In this document: in pieces, positions 17,349 to 25,533 of the stretch
How the letters are laid out: each line of letters opens with the position of its first letter
Numbering within the stretch: the first letter of the stretch is position 1
Notes under the pieces: generated by a model
Told to the model about the DNA's origin: nothing
The model's database searches: none
The model's input: the letters and a program-made list of their open reading frames with translations, nothing else
Position numbers and translations under genes: made by a program
Source: Selenomonadaceae bacterium
GTDB lineage: Bacteria; Bacillota; Negativicutes; Selenomonadales; Selenomonadaceae
Reading direction: 5' to 3'
Length of the DNA: 52,826 bases
Assembly: GCA_017554235.1 (NCBI GenBank)
Contig: JAFZIV010000047.1
Location: forward strand, 1 to 52,826

Positions 17349-18095
17349 CTAAAAACTTCCACTTGAACCGCCGTGACCGCCACCGCCACCGCCGCCACCT
17401 CTCGAACCTGAAGAGCCTTTATTTTTCTTCCGACGCGTAACATTTGTAAACAAGTAAGTATCTTTTGTTTCGGTAATTTTAACGGTATCGCGCTTGAGAT
17501 AATCAGCTGCATTCGTTGCTTGATGGACATTGCTCATTGAATTAATCAAATGTGAACGGAATATAGCGGCACAGATAAGCGAAAGAAGAAATCCCAATCC
17601 CGCTAACAAAGGACTGAATGTAAATCCGGACTCGTCGTAATAGTAATTAATTAAATGATTTTCAACGTCGTTAATGTAATTGTAGCAAGCTTTATAATAA
17701 TCGCCGTTGCTGAGATGTCTGACGAAATTTTGAGCAATGTATTCTGTATCTTCATCAGAAATTCTTTGACGCATAGTTGAATCGGTAGAAATTTTCCATT
17801 TATGCGTATCCATCACAATAAGGAGAAGTATTCCGCCATTAGGTGCGCCACTAAAATTTTTATCAAGAAGAGAATTTGCCGCATCATCAAGACTTTGACC
17901 GTGAGTATTTTTTAAAATTTCAATGCCGATTTTAACTTGAAATTCTTGCTCGACTTTTTGAATTTTTTGTGTCAACTCATTAATTTCATTAGCAGTCAAA
18001 AGGTTTTGCGTGTCAACAATAGACTGCGCGGCAAGAGCAACCGTAAAATTAAACATTACAATAAATGTCACGAAGGCGAAAAATTTTTTAATCAC
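17349..18095 (-). CDS. TPM-domain membrane protein (YgcG/YdjH-like)
   Basis: 248 residues from GTG 18095, which has AAGGAGGCGA upstream. Seen: signal peptide (1-23, ending VALAA), a TPM domain at about 27-150 (VDTQNLLTANEINELTQKIQKVE; NGGILLLIVMDTHKWKIST), a transmembrane helix at about 160-180, and a glycine-rich tail (GGGGGGGGHGGSSGSF) typical of the family. It is at the position of YdjH in the B. subtilis pspA-ydjGHI operon, where the YdjG/YdjH pair is reported to tether YdjI and PspA to the membrane. Residues about 181-225 are closely copied in the small protein at 19424-19705. Confidence 0.88.
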   Translation of the reverse strand: MIKKFFAFVTFIVMFNFTVALAAQSIVDTQNLLTANEINELTQKIQKVEQEFQVKIGIEILKNTHGQSLDDAANSLLDKNFSGAPNGGILLLIVMDTHKWKISTDSTMRQRISDEDTEYIAQNFVRHLSNGDYYKACYNYINDVENHLINYYYDESGFTFSPLLAGLGFLLSLICAAIFRSHLINSMSNVHQATNAADYLKRDTVKITETKDTYLFTNVTRRKKNKGSSGSRGGGGGGGGHGGSSGSF

Positions 18096-18107
18096 GTTGT
18101 CGCCTCC

Positions 18108-19214
18108 TTACAAACTAAGGCATATTTCAACGACGAAGTACATTACCGGCGTTAAAAGAATAGCTAAAATCGCAGGATAAAGGAAAGATTTAAATGTATC
18201 GTAGGGCAGTGAACCGACAACTTTACCCGTCTGACCGTTCATCATAAAGGTATAAGGCTTATTTTCGTATCGCGTCGTTAAAATCCATACAGGAACCATT
18301 GCATAGAGAACTTTTCCAATATCTTTGACAACGACGGCTTCTTCGACTTCGCATTCGTCGTAACCTTGAACAGCTTCTTTAAGGACATCAACCGCGCTGT
18401 TTTCCATACGTTTATTAACTCGCTCGGAACATTCATCAGCACTAACATCGTATTTATCGGCAAGATAGCCCGTCAAATAAGCGGTACTGAAGTCTACAAG
18501 CTCGCTGTAATCAAAAGGTTCAATGCTGTCCATAAAATCATCATTCATTTTCTTGCTACCATCGGCAGGAATTTTTGAAAACTTCATCGTACCTGAACGG
18601 TGACAACTGTAGACGCGTCTTTCTGTTACAACTTCGTCACCCACATCATAAACACGCCGAATTGCAGCACGAAAATCAGCATGAGCCTCAACGCCTGAAT
18701 CGAAAAGCCAAAACGGCACGTACATAGGTTGAATAGCCTCGACACGATTGTTGGCAGTAAAATTGCTGGGTAAAAGCCAACGCCCCTCGTAAAATTTTTT
18801 CAACGCGGCAACAGCGTCTTGCTTATTTTTTTTGAAAGGAATAACCAAGTCGGGTTTTAATGCGCCGTCAAAACGTTTAGGAATCATCGTCGGGTTTCCG
18901 CAATAAACGCACTCGGTCGCCATAGTATTTTCGTCACAAACAATTTCCGCGCCGCAACTCGAACAAGTAAAAGCTTTAAGTGCGGCGGCTTCATCGGAAG
19001 TCCATTCTTCACCGGCGTTTGAAGTGTCCCATTTAGCTTCGCGAGCTTCCTGCGCACGGGCGGCAAGTTCCTCCTTAGCACGGAACATTTCCTCAACTGC
19101 GGCAACTTCAAATTCCGTTCCGCAATATTCACAGGTAACAGTTGTTTTACCCGGTATAAAACTAAGCGGCGCACCGCAATTCGGACATTTGTAACTTACA
19201 GAAGTATTAGCCAT
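18108..19214 (-). CDS. Zinc-ribbon (TFIIB-type) membrane-anchored protein, YdjG-like
   Basis: 368 residues from ATG 19214, chosen for GGAGGAAA upstream; a more distal ATG (19259) lacks it. Two zinc ribbons are visible: YKCPNCGAPL with CEYCGTEFEV, and FTCSSCGAEI with CVYCGNPTMIPKRF. A soluble beta-rich middle follows (MYVPFWLFDSGVEAHADF), then one or two C-terminal membrane helices (FLYPAILAILLTPVMYFVVEICL). This is the arrangement of B. subtilis YdjG. It is 12 bp from the TPM gene, so the two are an operon and likely a membrane complex. Confidence 0.85.
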   Translation of the reverse strand: MANTSVSYKCPNCGAPLSFIPGKTTVTCEYCGTEFEVAAVEEMFRAKEELAARAQEAREAKWDTSNAGEEWTSDEAAALKAFTCSSCGAEIVCDENTMATECVYCGNPTMIPKRFDGALKPDLVIPFKKNKQDAVAALKKFYEGRWLLPSNFTANNRVEAIQPMYVPFWLFDSGVEAHADFRAAIRRVYDVGDEVVTERRVYSCHRSGTMKFSKIPADGSKKMNDDFMDSIEPFDYSELVDFSTAYLTGYLADKYDVSADECSERVNKRMENSAVDVLKEAVQGYDECEVEEAVVVKDIGKVLYAMVPVWILTTRYENKPYTFMMNGQTGKVVGSLPYDTFKSFLYPAILAILLTPVMYFVVEICLSL

Positions 19215-19423
19215 AAATTTCCTCCAAATATAATTTTTTATTTTAAATTTTTCAAACAAAAATCTAATAGCGAAAGGTGCAGATTTTTTACCTACATCAC
19301 CAATTTTTAATCAATAAGTCTACAATTTTTGATGAATTCATTAATGTAACCGCATTACAATTTCCGGCTCTCTAAAGTAAGCACGAAATACCGAATCTCG
19401 ATAAATTCTTTTCGTTTCCATTT

Positions 19424-19705
19424 TTAATCGCCGCCGTCACTGTCGCCTGAATCCGAATCGTTATCATCATTGCCGGAATCATCATCGTTATCTTGATCTT
19501 CTTCTTGATGATGTTTGGCTTTAGGCACTGCAGTAATATTTGTATAAAGGTAAGTGTCTGTGCTCGCCGTAATGTTAATGGTATCGCGCTGAAGATATTC
19601 TTGAGCTTCCTGTGCCAAGTGGACGTTGCTCATTGAATCAATCAAATATTTTCGGAAAAAATACGCGCATAACAATGCAAGTATGAAAGCTATTATTAGA
19701 ATCAT
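19424..19705 (-). CDS. Small membrane protein, partial paralogue of the TPM protein tail
   Basis: 93 residues from ATG 19705 (AGAAGG upstream). Seen: an N-terminal membrane helix (ILIIAFILALLCAYFF), then FRKYLIDSMSNVHLAQEAQEYLQRD, which matches FRSHLINSMSNVHQATNAADYLKRD of the TPM protein, followed by TDTYLYTN as there. The C-terminus is Asp/Ser-rich (DDDSGNDDNDSDSGDSDGGD) where the relative has a Gly/Arg-rich tail. It is therefore a domain duplicate that lost, or never had, the TPM domain. The acidic tail contrasts with the basic tail of the relative, which might let the two interact. Confidence 0.7.
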   Translation of the reverse strand: MILIIAFILALLCAYFFRKYLIDSMSNVHLAQEAQEYLQRDTINITASTDTYLYTNITAVPKAKHHQEEDQDNDDDSGNDDNDSDSGDSDGGD

Positions 19706-19732
19706 AATTTTTTGCCTTCTTTTAAGGTTAAA

Positions 19733-19768
19733 AGGTTATAGCAGAAAAATTTTCTTCCGCTATAACCT
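19733..19768 (-). terminator. Terminator of the SPFH gene
   Basis: A perfect 10-bp stem (AGGTTATAGC, 19733-19742, with GCTATAACCT, 19759-19768) followed on the minus strand by TTTTAACC. It separates the SPFH gene from the small membrane-protein gene. Confidence 0.75.
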
Positions 19769-19807
19769 AAACTAATACTTAACCTTAAATTCTAATTCTT
19801 AAAAATT

Positions 19808-21082
19808 TTACGCTTTGGGCTTGCCGCATTCCATACAGAATCTTCCTTTATTTACTGCGCCACAGCTGCAAGTCCATTCGTCGCTGGAAGGTTTAGGCTT
19901 GCCGCACTCCATACAGAATTTTCCGGTATTGGTCGCGCCGCATTCGCATTTCCAACCCGCAGACGCCGCAGGTTTTTTCGCGCCACAATTCATACAGAAA
20001 TTACCGCGATTGCCGTCATTGCCGCAAGCAGGACATTTCCACGTAGGCGGTTGATTCTGTTGCGGTTGAGATTGCTGTTGAGCCATTGCGAAAAGGTTAG
20101 CCGCATTCATACCGCCGGCATTTTGTGCCATACCCATTCCCATAAAGCCTGTCATTGCGCCTGCCGTATTATTTGCCGCAGATTGCATTGCGCTAGCCTG
20201 TGCACCTGTTAAGTGAGCCGCCGCCATTGCAGGATTTCTCAACGCGCCATTACGTTGCATTTCCTTAATCATCTTGGCATCTTCTTCGTCCGCGCTGACA
20301 TTCGACACGCCGAAAGATACAACTTGCAAGCCGCGCAGGTCTCCCCACTTCTTGCTTAAAACTTCGTTGAGAGCGTCCGCAATTTCTTGAGTATGTCCCG
20401 GTAAAGCACTGTAACGAATACCCATTTCAGAAATTTTTGCGAAGGCAGGTTGTAACGCCGTCATCAATTCGGTTTTCAACTGCGCGTCAATCTCCGAACG
20501 ATTATAAGTTTCCGAAACATTGCCGCAAACATTTGTATAAAACAGAATAGGATTAGCAATTTTGTAGCTGTAAGAGCCAAAACATTTTATATTAATGTCA
20601 ACGTCAAGACCAATGTTGTAATCGACGACGCGGAAAGGTACAGGGCTGGGAGTGCCGTATTTGTTACCGACAATTTCTTTTGTGTTGAAATAATAAATAC
20701 GCTGATCTTTACCGGTATCGCCGCCGAAAGTGAAACGTCTGCCAATTTCATGGAAGACCGCTTGAATATTCGATGCAAGACTGCCGCTGGAGAAAAGTGA
20801 CGGCGCAGTATTTCTATCGTAAGTGTATTCGCCGGGCTCCGCGCAGAAGTCTACAACTTTACCCTGCTCAACAATCATCATGCACTGACCGTTGTTGACG
20901 CTGATAACTGAACCGTCCGTAATAATGTTATCGTCACCAGAGTTGGAACTGCCGCGACGAGTACGGCGATGACCTTTTGCTACCAAAATATCCGTACCCA
21001 AACTGTCGCAATAAAACATTTCCTTCCACTGATCTCCAAGTACGCCGCCTGCCGCACTTAATGCCGCTTGAATTAAACCCAT
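19808..21082 (-). CDS. SPFH-domain protein with C-terminal zinc ribbons (YdjI / virion-core-like)
   Basis: 424 residues from ATG 21082, with GGAGGAAA upstream. Seen: MGLIQAALSAAGGVLGDQWKE, the family's N-terminal amphipathic start; an SPFH-type body (about 60-270) with GEYTYD and GLQVVSFGVSNVSADEED; a low-complexity Ala/Gln linker; and three C-terminal zinc ribbons (CPACGN..CMNCG; CECGAT..CMECG; CSCGAV..CMECG). B. subtilis YdjI has this layout and recruits PspA to membranes under envelope stress. With the TPM and YdjG-like genes this forms a ydjGHI-like module, although pspA itself is not in view. A terminator at 19733 and a separate small gene break the operon. Confidence 0.87.
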   Translation of the reverse strand: MGLIQAALSAAGGVLGDQWKEMFYCDSLGTDILVAKGHRRTRRGSSNSGDDNIITDGSVISVNNGQCMMIVEQGKVVDFCAEPGEYTYDRNTAPSLFSSGSLASNIQAVFHEIGRRFTFGGDTGKDQRIYYFNTKEIVGNKYGTPSPVPFRVVDYNIGLDVDINIKCFGSYSYKIANPILFYTNVCGNVSETYNRSEIDAQLKTELMTALQPAFAKISEMGIRYSALPGHTQEIADALNEVLSKKWGDLRGLQVVSFGVSNVSADEEDAKMIKEMQRNGALRNPAMAAAHLTGAQASAMQSAANNTAGAMTGFMGMGMAQNAGGMNAANLFAMAQQQSQPQQNQPPTWKCPACGNDGNRGNFCMNCGAKKPAASAGWKCECGATNTGKFCMECGKPKPSSDEWTCSCGAVNKGRFCMECGKPKA

Positions 21083-21154
21083 TTTTATTTCCTCCATTTA
21101 AAAATTTAAAAGTTTGTGGTTAATTCTTTAAAGCGATTAAATTTTCCTGCAAAG

Positions 21155-21192
21155 ATTTATTTTTATCCCCCTGCAGGGCTTAAAAAATAAAT
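21155..21192 (+). promoter_or_regulatory. 38-bp palindrome, probable operator in front of the Nik-type operon
   Basis: Perfectly centred on 21173/21174: a 10-bp outer arm (ATTTATTTTT / AAAAATAAAT), four unpaired positions, and an inner CCCTGCAGGG. It lies in the divergent gap between the SPFH gene and the importer operon, just upstream of a TAAAAT box (21203-21208). A repressor or metal-regulator site is likely; it does not match the NikR or Fur consensus as I know them. Confidence 0.5.
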
Positions 21193-21214
21193 TAAATTAT
21201 TTTAAAATATCATT

Positions 21215-22156
21215 ATGAAAAAATATATTTTTAGTCGATTGATTCAGCTTGTACCAATTCTGATTGGGATAACTTTTTTAACTTTCGGAATGATGCAATT
21301 TGCGGCAGATGACGCGGTAGATATTCTTTACGAACAATCGGGCAGCGTTGCAGAAGAAATTAAGGCGGCTAAACGTGCAGAGTTGGGACTTGACCAACCG
21401 TTTCTGATTCAGTATGGAAATTGGCTTAAAGGCGTTGTTACGGGCGATATGGGAAAATCTTTTATCAGCGGCAAATTAGTTTTTGAAACTTTCGCTGAAA
21501 AACTTCCCGCAACTTTTGAATTAATGCTCGTATCAATCCTGCTGACAATTTTTATTGCGACGCCACTCGGAATTTTGGCGGCAGTCAATCAAAATAAATT
21601 TGTAGACTACTTGATAAGAACGTTTAGCTTTATAGGAAATTCTCTGCCAAATTTTTTTGTCGGCTTACTGTTAATCTACGTCCTCGCATTGAAATTAAAT
21701 CTCCTGCCGATAATGGGCAGACCTAATGATTTTTCAAGCGTGATAATGCCGGCTTTAACTTTAACGATAGCAATGGGCGCAAAGTATACGCGACAAATTC
21801 GCGCCGTTGTCTTAGAAGAACTTGCAAAACCCTATGTAGTCGGAGCAAAGTCACGCGGCGTCGGAGAATGGACAATCTTAACTAAAAGCGTCCTGCGTTC
21901 AACGCTGATAATGATAATAACTTTGCTTGCCTTGTCAATGGGTTCACTGCTCGGCGGCACGGCTATAGTTGAAACAATTTTTATGTGGGACGGCGTCGGT
22001 AAAATGGCAGTCGACGCAATTTTAACGCGGGATTATCCGCTGATTCAAGCTTATGTCGTATGGATGGCGATAATTTACGTTATGATGAACTTGGCGGCAG
22101 ATTTACTTTACCATTGGCTTGACCCGCGTGTCAGATACAGCGAAGGAGGCGCGTAA
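21215..22156 (+). CDS. Nickel/dipeptide-type ABC transporter permease (NikB/DppB-like)
   Basis: 313 residues, the usual length. Starts IFSRLIQLVPILIGITFLTF, as NikB/DppB do. Six membrane helices are expected. The coupling EAA-like loop is visible at about residues 190-230 (YTRQIRAVVLEELAKPYVVGAKSRGVGE), and the end LDPRVRY is characteristic. First gene of a seven-gene operon. No Shine-Dalgarno precedes ATG 21215, and a TAAAAT box 7 bases upstream would put transcription start at or near the ATG, so the mRNA may be leaderless. Confidence 0.9.
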   Translation: MKKYIFSRLIQLVPILIGITFLTFGMMQFAADDAVDILYEQSGSVAEEIKAAKRAELGLDQPFLIQYGNWLKGVVTGDMGKSFISGKLVFETFAEKLPATFELMLVSILLTIFIATPLGILAAVNQNKFVDYLIRTFSFIGNSLPNFFVGLLLIYVLALKLNLLPIMGRPNDFSSVIMPALTLTIAMGAKYTRQIRAVVLEELAKPYVVGAKSRGVGEWTILTKSVLRSTLIMIITLLALSMGSLLGGTAIVETIFMWDGVGKMAVDAILTRDYPLIQAYVVWMAIIYVMMNLAADLLYHWLDPRVRYSEGGA

Positions 22157-22158
22157 AT

Positions 22159-22974
22159 TTGCAGGCGCGTTATCGTCCGCTGATTCCGTATTTGATATTA
22201 GCGGGAAGTTTAATTTTTGTCGCAGTCTTCGCACCGTTTTTAACGCCGCATGATCCTTATATTCAAGATTTAGAAAATGCCTTGACGCCGCCGAACTCAA
22301 ATAATTTACTCGGTACTGACAGATACGGGCGCGATGTTTTGTCACGGGTAATTATGGGAGCGCAAACTACCTTGTGCGCGTCGCTTTTACTTTTGCTGAC
22401 AATTTCCGTAGTAGGAAGTTTAATCGGCGCGATATGCGGCTTAAAGGGCGGCAAAACAGATATTTTTTTAATGCGATTATCTGACGTATTCTTAGCTTTT
22501 CCGCAAATGGTTTTTGCAATAGCGGCGGCAGGAATATTAGGCGGCGGACTTTTCAACGCGGCGGCGGCTCTCGCCATAATCGGCTGGTCAAAGTACGCAA
22601 GAATTTCACGCAGTTTAGTTTTGACGATTCGCGAAATGCCATATATCAATGCGGCGAAAATGGCAGGTACAAGCTCTGCAGGAATTTTATTTCATCACGT
22701 CTTGCCGAATATCGCGGGACCTGTTTTGGTAACTGCCGCGCTGGACATTGGTACAATCATAATGGAATTGGCAGGACTTTCATTTTTAGGATTGGGCGCA
22801 CAACCTCCAACAGCAGAATGGGGCGCAATGATGAATAACGGACGAAGTATGTTACAAACTTCATCTTGGGTAATTCTCGCGCCCGGTACGGCAATTTTTA
22901 TTACGGTTGCGATATTTAATTTATTGGGCGATAAACTTAGAGATGTGTTAGATGTCAGGAGTGAAAGAAATTGA
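22159..22974 (+). CDS. Nickel/dipeptide-type ABC transporter permease (NikC/DppC-like)
   Basis: 271 residues from TTG 22159, two bases after the previous stop; AAGGAGG is a few bases upstream, inside the end of that gene. Seen: LTPHDPYIQDLENALTPPN followed by LLGTDRYGRDVLSRVI, the DppC/NikC signature; the EAA loop (INAAKMAGTSSAGILFHHVLPNI); and ELAGLSFLGLGAQPPTAEWG, strictly typical of the family. It pairs with the preceding permease to form the inner-membrane channel. Confidence 0.92.
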   Translation: MQARYRPLIPYLILAGSLIFVAVFAPFLTPHDPYIQDLENALTPPNSNNLLGTDRYGRDVLSRVIMGAQTTLCASLLLLLTISVVGSLIGAICGLKGGKTDIFLMRLSDVFLAFPQMVFAIAAAGILGGGLFNAAAALAIIGWSKYARISRSLVLTIREMPYINAAKMAGTSSAGILFHHVLPNIAGPVLVTAALDIGTIIMELAGLSFLGLGAQPPTAEWGAMMNNGRSMLQTSSWVILAPGTAIFITVAIFNLLGDKLRDVLDVRSERN

Positions 22975-24506
22975 AGAAAAAATTTTTGGCGGCGATTTTA
23001 AGTGCAGGACTTTTGTTAAGCGGTTGCGGCGGTAATCAAACTTCCAATACTGATGATAAAAATACTTTCGTGTACGGTACAATGGCTTACGGCGTTGCTA
23101 TGGAAAATGTCGGCACTAATCCGCATGAAAGTTACAGCGGCTGGTCAACTTTGCGCTACGGTATCGGCGAAACGCTTTTCAAATTTAATGAACATATGCA
23201 ACTTGAATCTTGGATAGCTGAAAGTTTTGAACAGGTTGACGAGTTTACGATAAAGATTAAAATTAAAGACAACGTTGTATTCAGCAACGGAAAAAAAGTT
23301 GACGGTATGGCTGTCAAAAAATGTTTGGACGATTTGATTGCGAATCACGACCGCGCACCGCGTGACTTAAAAATTTCTTCGATTGAGGCGGACGGGCAAT
23401 TCGTAACCATTAAATCTACCGAAAAGATGCCCGCGCTCATCAACTACCTTAGTGACCCTTACAGCTGTATTGTTGACGTTGAAGCGGGCGTCCACGACGG
23501 CATTGCGATTGGCACCGGACCTTACAAGGCCGTCAAAGTCACCGACACACAGGTTGATTTAGTCAAGAATGAAAATTATTGGGGCGCAGTCAAGCCGAAA
23601 ATGGAAAAAGTTATCGTAAAGAGCATTACCGACGGCGATACTTTAACTATGGCTATGCAGAACGGCGAACTTGACGCGGTACAAGGCTTGCCTTATTCAA
23701 GCTTGCAACTTTTCCAAAATAATAAATACAAAATTTCTCAAGTTGAAACTTCCAGAGTTTATCAGGCTGCGTTCAATTTTAAGACGCCCGAACTTCAAGA
23801 CATCAACGTCCGCAAGGCAATTTCTATGGCGATTGACAAGGACAACTTCACGAAGGTTTTGCTTAATGGCAACGGTGCGCCCGCTGTTGGACCTTTCCCG
23901 GCTAATCTGACTTTCGGCGGCAATAAAGTTAATGCAGTTCCCTATGACCTTGAAGGCGCGAAAAATCTTTTGGAACAAGCAGGTTGGAAAGATACGGACG
24001 GTGACGGCTACGTTGACAAGGACGGCAAAAATCTTGAACTTAGATATTTGACTTATACTTCACGTCAAGAGTTGCCGTTGTTGGCAGAATCCGCGCAGGC
24101 TAATTTGAAAAAAATCGGTGTCAAATTGGAAGTCAACGCCACAGATAATTACAAAACTTTCTTGAAGGCGGGCGAATACGATATTTTCAGCAAGGCGATT
24201 GTCACTGCTCCGACGGGCGACCCGGAATATTATTTCACAAGTCACATTGTCGACGGCGCGGTTGATAACGCAGGATTTTATGACAGCGCGGAAATTTCTA
24301 AACTTGAAGATGAACTTCATAACACTTTCGACGTAAATAAACGCGCGGAACTTGCTATAAAAATGTCCCAACAAATTTTAGATGACTGCGCACTTTTCTA
24401 CGCGTCACATTTGAAAATGTCCTTCGTAATGAAACCCAACGTTGAAGGTTTTACGGCGCATCCTTCTGATTATTATGAAATCCGTCCAGAGCTGGAAAAG
24501 AAATAA
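22971..24506 (+). CDS. Solute-binding lipoprotein of the importer (NikA/DppA family, SBP_bac_5)
   Basis: 511 residues from TTG 22971, overlapping the NikC-like stop by 4 bases. A lipobox is clear: LSAGLLLSGCGG, with Cys about 19 lipidated. The family body follows: YGIGETLFKFNEH, the FTIKIKIKDNVVFSNGKKVD segment, GIAIGTGPYKAV, and VRKAISMAIDKDNF. It captures the substrate and delivers it to the permease pair. The family takes nickel (often as a chelate), peptides or metallophores; the HypB-like small protein two genes downstream favours nickel. Helices 1-2 of known NikA lack a universal nickel ligand, so the substrate cannot be read from sequence. Confidence 0.9.
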   Translation: MKKKFLAAILSAGLLLSGCGGNQTSNTDDKNTFVYGTMAYGVAMENVGTNPHESYSGWSTLRYGIGETLFKFNEHMQLESWIAESFEQVDEFTIKIKIKDNVVFSNGKKVDGMAVKKCLDDLIANHDRAPRDLKISSIEADGQFVTIKSTEKMPALINYLSDPYSCIVDVEAGVHDGIAIGTGPYKAVKVTDTQVDLVKNENYWGAVKPKMEKVIVKSITDGDTLTMAMQNGELDAVQGLPYSSLQLFQNNKYKISQVETSRVYQAAFNFKTPELQDINVRKAISMAIDKDNFTKVLLNGNGAPAVGPFPANLTFGGNKVNAVPYDLEGAKNLLEQAGWKDTDGDGYVDKDGKNLELRYLTYTSRQELPLLAESAQANLKKIGVKLEVNATDNYKTFLKAGEYDIFSKAIVTAPTGDPEYYFTSHIVDGAVDNAGFYDSAEISKLEDELHNTFDVNKRAELAIKMSQQILDDCALFYASHLKMSFVMKPNVEGFTAHPSDYYEIRPELEKK

Positions 24507-25288
24507 TGTTTGAAAAAATTTTACGGCTTGAAAATATTTCCGTCGTCTACGGCGATAAAAAAGTTTTGTACGACATAAATTTTTCGTTAAGGCGCGGAGA
24601 AATTTTAGTTATTGCGGGCGAATCGGGCAGCGGCAAGTCTACGATTTTAAAAGCGATTGACGGACTTTTAGGCAAGGGCGGCGCGATTATTGACGGACAA
24701 ATTTTTTTCGGCGATCGAGAAATTACAATGTTGTCTGATGGCGAGCGCAGAAAAATTTCAGGCGCGGAAATAGGAATGATTTTTCAAAATGCCGGTGCGT
24801 CATTTTGCCCTATTCGGACGATTGGCGAACAGATTTTTGAAAGCGTCACTGCCCATAAAAATTGGACACGTGAAAATTTTTTGGAACGCGCCAAAATCAT
24901 TATGAAAAACATCAACCTTGAAGAAAATGTGCTTGATGAATTTCCTTTTCGACTAAGCGGAGGTATGGCACAACGCGCAGGGATTTTGGCGGCAATGATT
25001 CTTGAACCTAAAATTTTGCTTGCCGATGAACCGACCAGCGCACTTGATGCCGTTACTCAAGTCAGCGTTGTTAAAGAATTGCTCAAGCTTAGAAAAAATC
25101 ACGGCATTTCAATTATTATGGTTACTCATCATATGGGCGTGGCGTGGTATATGGCTGATAAAATTTTGATTATGAAAAACGGGCGGCAAGTTGAATTTGG
25201 AACAAAGGATCAAATTTTCAACGCGCCCGAAGAAGTTTATACGCGGGAACTTATTAAAGCAGTTCCCCGACTTGAAAGGAGTTTTTAA
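24506..25288 (+). CDS. Importer ATP-binding protein 1 (NikD/DppD-like)
   Basis: 260 residues; the ATG overlaps the previous stop (TAATG). Walker A GESGSGKST (about 38-46), Q-loop MIFQNAG, signature LSGGMAQRAGI, Walker B ILLADEPTSALD, switch His in MVTHHMGVA. LSGGMAQR is the variant usual in NikD. It lacks the long C-terminal oligopeptide-binding extension of OppD, in line with NikD-sized proteins. Confidence 0.92.
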   Translation: MFEKILRLENISVVYGDKKVLYDINFSLRRGEILVIAGESGSGKSTILKAIDGLLGKGGAIIDGQIFFGDREITMLSDGERRKISGAEIGMIFQNAGASFCPIRTIGEQIFESVTAHKNWTRENFLERAKIIMKNINLEENVLDEFPFRLSGGMAQRAGILAAMILEPKILLADEPTSALDAVTQVSVVKELLKLRKNHGISIIMVTHHMGVAWYMADKILIMKNGRQVEFGTKDQIFNAPEEVYTRELIKAVPRLERSF

Positions 25289-25290
25289 AA

Positions 25291-25533
25291 ATGTGTATGG
25301 AATGCGGTTGCGGTGCTACTAACGGTAATACTCGCTTGCAGTTTAATGCGGAAGGTTACACGGAGGACAGCGCAAAGGACGTTGAGAAAACTTTGTTGGG
25401 ATTGCCGGGCGTGATGTATGTTCATATTCACGCGCACGACGGCGAAACGACGATTGATTATAATCCCAAGAAAACTAAACTCACTGAAATTCTCGGCGTA
25501 TTTGAAAATCACGGCGTCAACGCAAACATTTAA
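25291..25533 (+). CDS. HypB-like CxxCGC motif fused to an HMA-like domain; probable nickel-handling mini-protein
   Basis: 80 residues, ATG 25291 with AAAGGAG upstream. It begins MCMECGCG, almost identical to the N-terminal high-affinity nickel motif of HypB (E. coli MCTTCGCG), which binds Ni(II) with the three Cys and the N-terminus. Residues 15-80 look like a ferredoxin-like HMA/CopZ fold (GYTEDSAKDVEKTLLGLPGVMYVHIHAHDGETTIDYNP) but lack the usual CxxC of HMA domains, so metal binding would come from the N-terminal tail. It sits between the two importer ATPase genes, so it is part of the operon. Inferred role: receives or senses nickel on entry. No HypB GTPase domain is attached. Confidence 0.75.
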   Translation: MCMECGCGATNGNTRLQFNAEGYTEDSAKDVEKTLLGLPGVMYVHIHAHDGETTIDYNPKKTKLTEILGVFENHGVNANI

